Shown: positions 40,868 to 49,267 of the stretch, piece by piece
Layout of the letters: every line of letters starts with the position of its first letter
Position numbering within the stretch: position 1 is the stretch's first letter
Notes under the pieces: model-generated
What the model was told of the DNA's origin: nothing
Databases searched by the model: none
What the model saw: only the letters and a program-made list of their open reading frames with translations
Source: Reyranella massiliensis 521
GTDB lineage: Bacteria; Pseudomonadota; Alphaproteobacteria; Reyranellales; Reyranellaceae
Assembly (NCBI GenBank): GCA_945862125.1
Contig: CAMAYC010000019.1
Span: 1 to 55,261 of the forward strand
Reading direction: 5' to 3'
DNA: 55,261 bases
Made by a program: the position numbers and the translations under genes

Positions 40868-41491
40868 TCACGGTGCAGGCGATTCAGCCCCCGGCGCAGG
40901 CCTCTTGAGGTCTGGCATTTTCACATACTTTTCAACGAGTTGAGCCCATTTTTCAGCGGTTTTGAGACGCTCGTCCAGAGCTGCCATGGTCTTCGACAGA
41001 TCCCCCGTCTCATCCTGGTCGAACACGCGGGAGACGGCATAATGAATCGCCAGCAGGCCGTTCTGTCGCAACGCACCAGAGAGGCCGTCGCTCGAGACGC
41101 CGGCGGCTTCGAGCATGGCCGCCATCGACCGCCGCATCGCCGGCCCGAGCGCCAGCAGCAGCAGCGGATCGCGGGCCGCCGCTGCCCGGATCGCGCCCAG
41201 CACCGCCTTGTGCGGACGGAGCGCGTCGTAGCGGCGCATCATGGTGTCGAACAGTCGGTCGCGCGCCGTTTCCTCGGGGTCGCCCTGGCTGGGTGTGCCG
41301 GCCAGCACCTCCGCATCGACGCGGGCCACGAAGGCCGCCACCAGTGCCGTCTTGTCGGGATAGAGGCGATAGAGATCGGCGAGGCCGAGGCCTGCCGCCC
41401 CCGCCACGTCGCGCAGCGTGACGGCGGCGAACCCCTTCTCGGCTACCAGGCCGAGGAAGGCGTCGAGCGCCGTCTTGCCTGTTTCCGTCAT
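40868..41491 (-). CDS. TetR family transcriptional regulator
   Basis: The protein is 207 aa. The N-terminal helix-turn-helix (about 5-50) has K-G-F-A-A-V-T-L-R-D-V-A-G-A-A-G-L-G-L-A-D-L-Y-R-L-Y-P-D-K, a good TetR recognition region. The C-terminal ligand domain is Ala- and Leu-rich. The start overlaps the proC stop (ATGA), and its stop touches the phasin operator cluster. It resembles the TetR/COQ9-like group of alphaproteobacteria in overall look, but no ligand can be named. Confidence 0.85.
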   Translation of the reverse strand: MTETGKTALDAFLGLVAEKGFAAVTLRDVAGAAGLGLADLYRLYPDKTALVAAFVARVDAEVLAGTPSQGDPEETARDRLFDTMMRRYDALRPHKAVLGAIRAAAARDPLLLLALGPAMRRSMAAMLEAAGVSSDGLSGALRQNGLLAIHYAVSRVFDQDETGDLSKTMAALDERLKTAEKWAQLVEKYVKMPDLKRPAPGAESPAP

Positions 41492-42285
41492 CCCGCGAGT
41501 TCCTTCGACCGGCGCGACGCGGCTGCGAGGGCCTTGTCGAAAACCGGTTGGATGCCGTCGTCGGCCATCAGGACCTTCAGCGCTTCGGCGGTGGTGCCGC
41601 CGGGACTGGTCACGTTGATGCGCAACTGCGCGGCGGGTTCACTCGACTGTCTCAACAATTCGCCGCTGCCCGACACCGTCGCGCGTGCGAGCTGCATCGC
41701 CATCTCCGGCGTGAGGCCGAGCTTGGCGCCGGCCGCGGCCATCGCCTCGACCAGCAGGAAGACATAGGCCGGGCCGCTGCCCGACAGCGCCGTCACCGGA
41801 TCCAGCAACGCCTCGTCGTCGACCCACAGCACCTGGCCCACGGCTTCGAGCAGCTCGTGGCAACGCTTCTTCTCGGCCGCCGACACACCCGACGCGGCCG
41901 TGGCGACGGTGATGCCCTGGCGCACGGCGGCCGGCGTGTTGGGCATGGACCGCACGACCTTGGCGCCCTTCCCGAGATGGCCCGCGAAATAACCCAGAGT
42001 CTTGCCGGCGGCGATCGACAGGAACACCGCGCCTTTGTCTGCAAAGCGTTTGAGGTCCGGCAGCACCGAATCCATCGACTGCGGCTTGACCGCCAGCACG
42101 ACGATCTCAGGCGTCTCGCTCACCTCGTTCGAGGCAGCCAAGGCCTGCAGGCCCGGCTTCATTGGCCGCAACCCCTCGGCCGGTTCGGCCACGACGACAT
42201 CCGATGCCGCGAGCCCGCGCGCCAGCCAGCCTTCCAGCATGGCGCCGCCCATCTTGCCGCAGCCGACCAGCAGCAACTTGCCCAT
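41488..42285 (-). CDS. proC: Pyrroline-5-carboxylate reductase
   Basis: The 265-aa protein has the NAD(P)-binding start L-L-L-V-G-C-G-K-M-G-G-A-M (3-15), V-K-P-Q, R-S-M-P-N-T-P-A and the ProC signature D-P-V-T-A-L-S-G-S-G-P-A-Y-V-F-L. It makes proline from pyrroline-5-carboxylate. It lies 9 nt after the enoyl-CoA hydratase gene and overlaps tetR. Confidence 0.95.
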   Translation of the reverse strand: MGKLLLVGCGKMGGAMLEGWLARGLAASDVVVAEPAEGLRPMKPGLQALAASNEVSETPEIVVLAVKPQSMDSVLPDLKRFADKGAVFLSIAAGKTLGYFAGHLGKGAKVVRSMPNTPAAVRQGITVATAASGVSAAEKKRCHELLEAVGQVLWVDDEALLDPVTALSGSGPAYVFLLVEAMAAAGAKLGLTPEMAMQLARATVSGSGELLRQSSEPAAQLRINVTSPGGTTAEALKVLMADDGIQPVFDKALAAASRRSKELAG

Positions 42286-42294
42286 GCGCTTCTC

Positions 42295-43029
42295 CTAACG
42301 TCCCTTGAATTTCGCCGGCCGCTTCTCGCGGAAGGCTGCAGCGCCTTCCTTGCGGTCTTCCGAATTGGCGATCTGCTCGAGCTTATAACGCTCCGGCACG
42401 AAGATCTCCGCCGGGCCGCGCGGCAAGGTCTGGTTGGCGAAGTCGCGCAGGGTTCGGATCACCAGCGGCGCCGAGTCGGCGATCACCTTGGCCATGCGCC
42501 GCGCTTCCTTGCGCTCTTCGCCCAGCGGCACGACCTTGTTCACGAAACCCACGTCGTAGGCGCGCTTGACCGACATCTCCTCGCCGAGCAGCAGCAGCTC
42601 CATCGCGACCTTGTGCGGCATGCGCGACACGATGCCCGGCATCAGCCCGCCGAACACGCCGACCTTGGCCTCGGGATACATGAACTTGGTGGTATCGGCC
42701 GAGACCATCAGATCGCAGGTCATGACCATGCAGATGGCGCCACCGATCACCCAGCCCTGGGTGGCGCAAATCACCGGCTTGGTCAGGTGATGGCTGACAT
42801 GCGGCACAGCCTTCCACATCGCCGACGGAGGCTCCTTGAGGTCGGCGCCGACGCAGAAGGCCGGCCCGTCGGCCTGCAGGATAGCGACCTGGTCACCGCC
42901 CGCCTCGAAGGCGCGGTAGGCGTCGTAGAGGCCATCGCACAGGGCTTGCGACAAGGCATTGCGCTTGTCCGCCCGCGTCATGGTGATGGTGGTGATGCCT
43001 TCGCTCGACTCGACCTTGACCAAACTCAC
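42295..43029 (-). CDS. Enoyl-CoA hydratase/isomerase family protein
   Basis: The 244-aa crotonase-fold protein has I-T-M-T-R-A-D-K-R-N-A-L-S near the start and the oxyanion region F-C-V-G-A-D-L-K. Where hydratases have two Glu it has G-W-V-I-G-G-A-I and M-Y-P-E-A-K-V-G-V-F, so at least one Glu position is altered from the mitochondrial hydratase pattern. The exact reaction (hydratase, isomerase, other) is uncertain. It is divergent from ubiK. Confidence 0.85.
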   Translation of the reverse strand: MSLVKVESSEGITTITMTRADKRNALSQALCDGLYDAYRAFEAGGDQVAILQADGPAFCVGADLKEPPSAMWKAVPHVSHHLTKPVICATQGWVIGGAICMVMTCDLMVSADTTKFMYPEAKVGVFGGLMPGIVSRMPHKVAMELLLLGEEMSVKRAYDVGFVNKVVPLGEERKEARRMAKVIADSAPLVIRTLRDFANQTLPRGPAEIFVPERYKLEQIANSEDRKEGAAAFREKRPAKFKGR

Positions 43030-43113
43030 GGCGTTCCTCCGATCATCGCTTGCAGTGCTTCTTGCGCCGGATGCTACCAGCCGCCCATACTCCCCGCATC
43101 AGGAGTCACACTC

Positions 43114-43365
43114 ATGCAAACCCGCAATCCCTTCATCGACGATCTCACCAAGGTGGCCAACGGCGCCGTCGGCGCGCTCTCCGGCATGAAGGACGAGGTC
43201 GAGGCCCGCGTGCGCGACCAGATCGCCAAGATCCTCGACGGCATGGATATTCCGCGCCGCGATGAATTCGACGCGGTGAAGGCGATGGCCGCCAAGGCGC
43301 GCGAAGAGAACGAGGAACTGAAGAAGCAGATCGCCGAACTGCAAGCCAAGCTGGACGCGCGCTAG
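43114..43365 (+). CDS. ubiK: Accessory factor UbiK family protein (BMFP domain)
   Basis: The 83-aa protein has F-I-D-D-L-T-K-V-A-N-G-A at the start and a coiled coil (about 50-83, A-R-E-E-N-E-E-L-K-K-Q-I-A-E-L). This is the BMFP/UbiK pattern. UbiK helps assemble the aerobic ubiquinone synthesis complex in E. coli and Salmonella. AGGAG precedes ATG 43114. It ends 3 nt before hyuA, so the two may share a transcript. Confidence 0.85.
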   Translation: MQTRNPFIDDLTKVANGAVGALSGMKDEVEARVRDQIAKILDGMDIPRRDEFDAVKAMAAKAREENEELKKQIAELQAKLDAR

Positions 43366-43368
43366 ACC

Positions 43369-45384
43369 ATGCGCGTCGGTGTCGAAGTCGGCGGGACCTT
43401 CACCGACCTGGTCGCGGTCGAAGGTGGCCGCCTCGTCGTCACCAAGGTGCCGAGCACGCCCAAAAGTCCGGACGTCGGCGCCTTTGCCGCCCTTACCGCC
43501 TCCGGCATCGACCTCTCGCGCATAGAAGATCTCGGCCACGGCTCGACCGTCGCCACCAACGCGGTGCTGGAGCGCAAAGGCGCTGCCGTCGCTTTCATCG
43601 CTACCGCTGGTTTCCGCGACCTGCTGTTCATGCAGCGCCACGACCGCCGCAACATCTACGATCTCTTCTACGCCAAGCCCGCGCCGCCGGTGCGCCGCAA
43701 GGATTGCTTCGAGGCCGCCGAGCGCCTGCGCGCCGACGGCTCTATCGAGACGCCGCTCGACGAGATCAAGGTGCGCGCGGAATTGCTCCTCGCACTCAAA
43801 GCCGGCGGTTATCGCGCCGTCGCGATCTGTCTTCTGAATGCCTACGCCAATCCCGTTCACGAGCAGCGCCTCGCCACATTGATCGCGGAGTCCCTTCCCG
43901 GCGTGCTCGTGACCTGCAGCCACCAGGTGGCGCGCGAGTTCCGCGAATTCGAACGCGCCTCGACGACCTTGCTATCGGCCTATGTACAGCCCGTGATCGA
44001 CGGCTACCTGCACCGCTTCGAAGGCAAGCTCGCCGACGCGGGCTTCACCGGCCGCTTCACCGTGATGCAATCCAACGGCGGCCGCCTGCCCGCCTCCGCG
44101 ATGCGCCAGAGCGCCATCACCGCGCTCTATTCAGGGCCTGCCGCCGGCGTGGTCGGCGCCACGCGACAGGCCGCGCGCTCCGGCTACAAGGACCTCATCA
44201 CCTTCGACATGGGCGGCACGTCGACCGACGTCTGCCTGGTGCAGGACGGAAGGCCGTCACTCGCCTCGGAGTCCGAGATCGACGGCCTGCCGATCCGCAC
44301 ACCGATTCTCGACATCGTGTCGGTCGGCGCGGGCGGCGGTTCGATCGCCTGGGTCGATGACGGCGGCATGCTGCGCGTCGGCCCGCAGAGCGCAGGCGCC
44401 GATCCCGGCCCCGCCTGCTACGGCAAGGGCGGCACCGAGCCCGCCACCACCGACGCCCACATCGTGATCGGCACCATCCGCCCCGGCGCCTTCTTGGGCG
44501 GCCGCATGACCTTGGATGGCGATGCCGCGCGCCGCGCCTTCGAACCCATCGCCGCCCGCTTCGACCTCGGCATCGAGCAGGCCGCCTCCTCGGCGCTGCA
44601 GCTCGCCGACGCCAACATCGTGCGCGCGATCCAGCTCGTCTCGACCGAGCGCGGCCGCGACCCGCGCGACTATGCGCTGGTGCCCTTCGGCGGCGCCGGG
44701 CCCCTGCATGCCGCGCGCATCGCAGAGGAACTCGGCATCTCGACCATTGTCGTTCCGCCCAATGCCGGCGTGATCTCGGCCTACGGGCTGGTGGCCTCCG
44801 ACTACACCAAGTTCGATGCCGTCACGCGCAAGATGAAGCTCGACGATGCCGCCGCCGCGGAAGCCGGCAGGACCTTCGCCGAGATGCGCGCGAGACTCGC
44901 TGCCCAGTTTGCCGACATGAAGCTGCCGGGCGGGCTCGACTACATCCACACGCTGGAAATGCGCTTCGTCGGCCAGGCCTTCGAGGTCGGCGTCGAAATT
45001 CCCGCCGATCGCCTGGACTCGCTCGACGGCGCCTATCTCGCTGGCCTGTTCGCCGACGCCCATCACCGCACCTTCATGCATGGCGCCAATCTCGATCGCG
45101 CGGTCGAGATCGTGACCCTGCGCGTCGGCGCCACCTTGCCGATCGGCATCATCCCGAGGCTCGACCGCGAGAAACTCGCGGCCCGCGCGCCGGAGCAGGC
45201 CAAGATTTTCCACGATGAAGCCTGGCACGATTGCGCCCGCCATACGGCGGAGGCGCTCGCCGCCGGACAGAAGATCGTCGGCCCCGCTGTGATCGAAGGC
45301 TACACCGCCACCACCTGGGTACCGCCCGGCTGGACGGCCGCACTCGACCCGGCCGACAATCTGATTCTTCGGAGGTCTGCATGA
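43369..45384 (+). CDS. hyuA: Hydantoinase/oxoprolinase subunit A
   Basis: The 671-aa protein has V-G-V-E-V-G-G-T-F-T-D-L near the start and F-D-M-G-G-T-S-T-D-V, G-A-G-G-G-S-I-A-W and F-G-G-A-G-P-L-H-A-A later, the HyuA ATP-binding and core motifs. It overlaps hyuB by 4 nt. The pair should be an ATP-dependent hydrolase of a cyclic amide such as N-methylhydantoin, hydantoin or 5-oxoproline. It is a paralogue of the lone HyuA at 2.5 kb. Confidence 0.93.
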   Translation: MRVGVEVGGTFTDLVAVEGGRLVVTKVPSTPKSPDVGAFAALTASGIDLSRIEDLGHGSTVATNAVLERKGAAVAFIATAGFRDLLFMQRHDRRNIYDLFYAKPAPPVRRKDCFEAAERLRADGSIETPLDEIKVRAELLLALKAGGYRAVAICLLNAYANPVHEQRLATLIAESLPGVLVTCSHQVAREFREFERASTTLLSAYVQPVIDGYLHRFEGKLADAGFTGRFTVMQSNGGRLPASAMRQSAITALYSGPAAGVVGATRQAARSGYKDLITFDMGGTSTDVCLVQDGRPSLASESEIDGLPIRTPILDIVSVGAGGGSIAWVDDGGMLRVGPQSAGADPGPACYGKGGTEPATTDAHIVIGTIRPGAFLGGRMTLDGDAARRAFEPIAARFDLGIEQAASSALQLADANIVRAIQLVSTERGRDPRDYALVPFGGAGPLHAARIAEELGISTIVVPPNAGVISAYGLVASDYTKFDAVTRKMKLDDAAAAEAGRTFAEMRARLAAQFADMKLPGGLDYIHTLEMRFVGQAFEVGVEIPADRLDSLDGAYLAGLFADAHHRTFMHGANLDRAVEIVTLRVGATLPIGIIPRLDREKLAARAPEQAKIFHDEAWHDCARHTAEALAAGQKIVGPAVIEGYTATTWVPPGWTAALDPADNLILRRSA

Positions 45385-47051
45385 GCGCTCTGCTCGGTCC
45401 GATCGACTATGCCGTCATCAGCCAGGCGCTGATCGCCTCGGCGCGCGAGATGGGCGTGAAACTCATCCGCTCGGCCTACTCCACTATCCTGCGCGAGGCG
45501 CGTGACGGCTCGGCCGGCCTGATGGACCGCTTCGGCAACACCGTGGCCCAGGCTGAACTCATTCCCATGCAGCTTGGCCCGATCGGCGAGACCTTGCGCG
45601 CCTGCCTGAGACGCCATCCCGTCGAGACGCTCAAGGAAGGCGACTTCCTGATCAACAACGACCCGTTCGAGGGCGGCCAACACATTCCCGACGTGTTCAT
45701 TTTCACGCCGATCTTCGTCGCGGGCCGCGTGGTGGGCTTTGGCGCCTCGGTGGCGCACCATCTCGACCTCGGCGGCGGCGCGCCCGGCCTCAACATCCAC
45801 GCGAGCGACGTCTACCAGGAAGGTCTTCGCTTCCCGCCCAGCAAGTACGACTTCCAGCGCGACTGGAACGGCGGCAGCTTCGAGCGACTCGTCACCGCCA
45901 ATGTCCGCGTGCCCGACCTGACCATCGGCGACTTCAATGCCCAGTTCGCGGCCAATGCGATCGGCGTGCTGCGGGTAAAGCAGCTCTGCGAGCGCTACGG
46001 CACCGACAAGGTCGAAGCGGCGATGCAGGAGATGCAGGACTATTCCGAGCGCCGCGTCCGCGCCGCCATCGCCCAGGCGCCCAAAGGCACTTTCTATGGC
46101 GAGGACGCGGTCGACGACGACGGCCTGACCGACGAGCCTTTGGTTGTGAAGGCCAAGGTCACCATCTCCGACGACTCGGTCGAGATCGATTTCGAGGGCA
46201 CCTGCGCCCAGGTGAAGCGCAACCTCAACTGTCCCTATTCCAGCACGCTCTCGGCGGCGCTCTCCTGCGTGAAGTCCGTACTGACCAGCCCCGACATTCC
46301 CTACAACGAAGGCATGGCGCGGCCGATCAAGATCAAGGTGCCCTACGGTTCACTGCTTAATCCGCGGCCGCCGGCGCCGGTCCGCGCGCGCATGATCCCG
46401 GCCTACCGCGTGTTCAACGCCGTGATGAAGGCGATGGCGCAGGCGCTGCCGGACAAAGTGATCGCGACGGGCTTCGACTGCACGACTGCGTTCTGTCTCA
46501 GCCACCTCGGCGAGAAAGGCTACAGCGTCTATCTCGAAATCTTCGGCGGTGGCTACGGCGCCTCCCGAGGTGCCGACGGCTGCGACGCCGTCGACTCGCC
46601 GCTCAGCAACTGCTCCAACGCCCCGGTCGAATCGCTCGACATCGACTACGATTTCTTCCGCATCGTCGGCTACGAACTGGCCCCCGACTCCTTCGGTCTC
46701 GGCGCCCGGCGCGGCGGCGCGGGCTTCACGCGGCGCTGCGAGATCCTGCGCGACGACGTGCAGCTCGCCATCTACTCCGACCGCTTTCGCCTGGCGCCCG
46801 AGGGACTTTTGGGCGGCGAGCCCGGCCAGCGCGGCTACTGCCGCGTCCATCGTGCCGACGGCATCGTCGAGGAACTCAAGAGCAAGGCCGCGATCGATCT
46901 TGCCAAGGGCGACATCGTGGAAATGTTCGTGGGCGGCGGCGCCGGCTTCGGCCGCGTCGAGGAGCGTCCGGATTCCATGACCGACCGCGATCTCGCCGAC
47001 GGCCTGCTCACGCGCGACCCGAGAAGCGCGCGCAAGCTCGCCGCCGAATAG
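45381..47051 (+). CDS. hyuB: Hydantoinase/oxoprolinase subunit B
   Basis: The 556-aa protein has HyuB motifs: I-R-S-A-Y-S-T-I-L-R-E-A-R-D, N-N-D-P-F-E-G-G-Q-H-I-P-D, A-H-H-L-D-L-G-G and G-G-G-Y-G-A-S-R-G-A-D-G. The H-I-P-D and A-H-H-L-D parts are likely metal/active-site regions. GGAGG at 45371 precedes ATG 45381. It converges with cynS with no gap. Confidence 0.93.
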   Translation: MSALLGPIDYAVISQALIASAREMGVKLIRSAYSTILREARDGSAGLMDRFGNTVAQAELIPMQLGPIGETLRACLRRHPVETLKEGDFLINNDPFEGGQHIPDVFIFTPIFVAGRVVGFGASVAHHLDLGGGAPGLNIHASDVYQEGLRFPPSKYDFQRDWNGGSFERLVTANVRVPDLTIGDFNAQFAANAIGVLRVKQLCERYGTDKVEAAMQEMQDYSERRVRAAIAQAPKGTFYGEDAVDDDGLTDEPLVVKAKVTISDDSVEIDFEGTCAQVKRNLNCPYSSTLSAALSCVKSVLTSPDIPYNEGMARPIKIKVPYGSLLNPRPPAPVRARMIPAYRVFNAVMKAMAQALPDKVIATGFDCTTAFCLSHLGEKGYSVYLEIFGGGYGASRGADGCDAVDSPLSNCSNAPVESLDIDYDFFRIVGYELAPDSFGLGARRGGAGFTRRCEILRDDVQLAIYSDRFRLAPEGLLGGEPGQRGYCRVHRADGIVEELKSKAAIDLAKGDIVEMFVGGGAGFGRVEERPDSMTDRDLADGLLTRDPRSARKLAAE

Positions 47052-47498
47052 CTAGTACGACTTGTAGCCCAGGAACTTGCCTGACATCGCGATCTTCACG
47101 CGGTCGCCCTTCTGGTCGGGCTGGCGCTCCATGGTCATGTCGAAGTCGATGGCGCTCATGATGCCGTCGCCGAATTCCTCCTGGATCAGTTCCTTCCAGG
47201 TCGTGCCGTAGACCTGCACCAGCTCGTAGAAGCGGTAGATCAGCGGATCGGTCGGCGGGATCTGCGGCAGCGAACCGCGGTACGGCACTTCCTGCAGCAA
47301 CAGCACTTCTTCCTTGCCGAGACCGAACAGCTTGCCGGCCTTGGTCGCCTGCTCCTTGGTCATCTTCATCTGGCCCATGCAGGCCGCGGTGACGATGATC
47401 TTCGAGGCGCCGCCGATCTTCTTGGCGATCTCTTCCCAGCTGAGTTCCTTCATCCGCTTGGCGGTCAGGATCTTCTCGGTCACTTCAGCCCGTTTCAT
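47052..47498 (-). CDS. cynS: Cyanate hydratase (cyanase)
   Basis: The protein is 148 aa, close to the 156 aa of E. coli CynS. Catalytic R89, E92 and S115 (E. coli R96, E99, S122) are visible in I-Y-R-F-Y-E-L and I-M-S-A-I-D. It decomposes cyanate with bicarbonate to ammonia and CO2, as a decamer. It overlaps the upstream ABC ATPase gene by 4 nt, so uptake and breakdown are one unit. Confidence 0.96.
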   Translation of the reverse strand: MKRAEVTEKILTAKRMKELSWEEIAKKIGGASKIIVTAACMGQMKMTKEQATKAGKLFGLGKEEVLLLQEVPYRGSLPQIPPTDPLIYRFYELVQVYGTTWKELIQEEFGDGIMSAIDFDMTMERQPDQKGDRVKIAMSGKFLGYKSY

Positions 47499-48400
47499 TG
47501 CCTTCTCCCGGTTGTCAAAGTCACTACCTCGGCCGGCGGATTGACCGCGGCCAGTCCCGGCTTCACCAGCTTCAGCCGGCGCGGGTCGTAGTTCTGTCCG
47601 GCGATCTCCTGGTCGAACGCGCGGGAGCGGTTGACCAGGAACTCCACCAGGTGATTGCGGATGGCGTAGTACTGCGGATGCTTGTGCAGGTCGTTCCGGT
47701 GCCGCTCGTTCCTGGGCATGGTGTTGACCACGATCTCGGCGATTTTCGCTCCCGGACCGTTGGTCATCAGCACGATCTTGTCGGCCAGCAGGATCGCCTC
47801 GTCGACGTCGTGGGTGATCATGAACACGGTCTGGTTGGTGTCGGCGCAGATGCGCAGCACCTCGTCCTGCAGCATGCCGCGCGTCAGCGCATCGAGCGCG
47901 CTGAACGGCTCGTCCATCAACAGCATCTTGGGCTGGATGGACAGCGCGCGGGCGATGCCGACCCGCTGCTTCATGCCGCCCGAAAGCTGGGCCGGCCGCT
48001 TGTTCTCAGCGCCCTTCAACCCCACCAGATCGATGAAGCGGCGGGCATGTTCCTGCACCTTGGCGCGGTCCCACGACGGCCAGCGCGAGGAGACCGCAAA
48101 GGCGATGTTGCCCATCACCGTCAGCCACGGCAGCAGCGCGTGACCCTGGAAGATCACGGCGCGATCGAGGCTCGGCCCGTCGATCTCGCGGTTGTCGACG
48201 ATGACGGCGCCCTCGCTCGGACTGTCGAGGCCGGCCAGCACGTTCAGGATCGTGGTCTTGCCGCAGCCGGAATGGCCGATCAGGCAGCAGAACTCGCCCT
48301 TGTCGACGCCGAACCAGATGTCCTCGAACACGGCGGGCTGGCTCGAATCGCCAAAGCGGCGCGCCAGGCCCTCTACGCTGATCAGGGGACGGTTCTCCAT
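47495..48400 (-). CDS. ABC transporter ATP-binding protein, nitrate/cyanate/sulfonate type
   Basis: The 301-aa protein has Walker A G-H-S-G-C-G-K-T-T (about 38-46), signature L-S-G-G-M-K-Q-R and Walker B M-L-L-M-D-E-P-F-S-A-L-D, the TauB/NrtD/CynD class. After the ATPase core it has about 60 more residues with a Pro/Lys-rich end. It drives import by the permease at 48.4 kb. Coupling to cynS favours cyanate, though nitrate carriers look alike. Confidence 0.92.
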   Translation of the reverse strand: MENRPLISVEGLARRFGDSSQPAVFEDIWFGVDKGEFCCLIGHSGCGKTTILNVLAGLDSPSEGAVIVDNREIDGPSLDRAVIFQGHALLPWLTVMGNIAFAVSSRWPSWDRAKVQEHARRFIDLVGLKGAENKRPAQLSGGMKQRVGIARALSIQPKMLLMDEPFSALDALTRGMLQDEVLRICADTNQTVFMITHDVDEAILLADKIVLMTNGPGAKIAEIVVNTMPRNERHRNDLHKHPQYYAIRNHLVEFLVNRSRAFDQEIAGQNYDPRRLKLVKPGLAAVNPPAEVVTLTTGRRQ

Positions 48401-48407
48401 GGCGCGC

Positions 48408-49262
48408 CTATTCCGGATAGGTGACGAGCTTGGCGAGATACGCCAGGCCCTGGTCGAGCAGGAGACCGACCAGGCCGATCAGCAGGATCGCGGTCACGAT
48501 GTTGGCGATCGAGAGGTTGTTCCACTCGTTCCACACGAAGTAGCCGATGCCGGTTCCGCCCACGAGCATCTCGGCGGCCACAATCACCAACCAGGCGATG
48601 CCGACCGAGATGCGCATGCCGGTCATGATGGTGGGCGCCGCCGCCGGCAGGATCACGCGAAAGGCGGTGCGGAACGGCCCGACCTCGAGGGTGCGCGCCA
48701 CGTTCAGCCATTCCTTGCGCACGCTGCCGACGCCGAAGGCGGTGTTGATCAGCATCGGCCACACCGAGCAGATGAAGATCACGAAGATCGAGGAGATGGC
48801 GCTGTCCTTGATGGTGTAGAGCGCGAGCGGCATCCAGGCGAGCGGCGACACCGGCTTCAGGATCTGGATGAAGGGGTCGAGCGCGCGATAGACCAGCGGC
48901 GACATGCCGATCAGGAAGCCGAGCGGCACCGCGACCAGCGCCGCCAGACCAAAGCCCAGCAGCACGCGGCCCAGCGAATAGGCAAGCTGGATGCCGATGC
49001 CCTTGTCGTTGCTGCCGCGGATGTAGAAGGGATCGAGCAGGTGATGCCAGATCGTGGCGCCGATGTCGGCCGGTGTCGGCATCGCCGACTTGGTGCCGGT
49101 GGCCGCCGCCGCACCCACCAGCTTGGCATATTCCGGATCCATCGCCGGGCCGGTGCCCGCCATCGGCATGGTGGCGATCTGCCAGATGCCGACGATGGCC
49201 ACGAAGATCAGCAGCGACAGTAGGCCCGCCCGCAAGCCGAGCGAGTTCTTGAACGCCGTCAT
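48408..49262 (-). CDS. ABC transporter permease, nitrate/cyanate type
   Basis: The protein is 284 aa from ATG 49262. It has one N-terminal helix (about 11-30) and a BPD_transp_1 core with five or so helices; the ATPase-contact motif E-x3-A-A-x3-G-like part is E-V-G-P-F-R-T-A-F-R-V-I-L-P-A-A-A-P. It contains a stretch unlike many relatives at about 30-75 (Met/Ala/Pro-rich). It ends 7 nt before the ATPase gene. Confidence 0.9.
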   Translation of the reverse strand: MTAFKNSLGLRAGLLSLLIFVAIVGIWQIATMPMAGTGPAMDPEYAKLVGAAAATGTKSAMPTPADIGATIWHHLLDPFYIRGSNDKGIGIQLAYSLGRVLLGFGLAALVAVPLGFLIGMSPLVYRALDPFIQILKPVSPLAWMPLALYTIKDSAISSIFVIFICSVWPMLINTAFGVGSVRKEWLNVARTLEVGPFRTAFRVILPAAAPTIMTGMRISVGIAWLVIVAAEMLVGGTGIGYFVWNEWNNLSIANIVTAILLIGLVGLLLDQGLAYLAKLVTYPE

Positions 49263-49267
49263 GGCAG

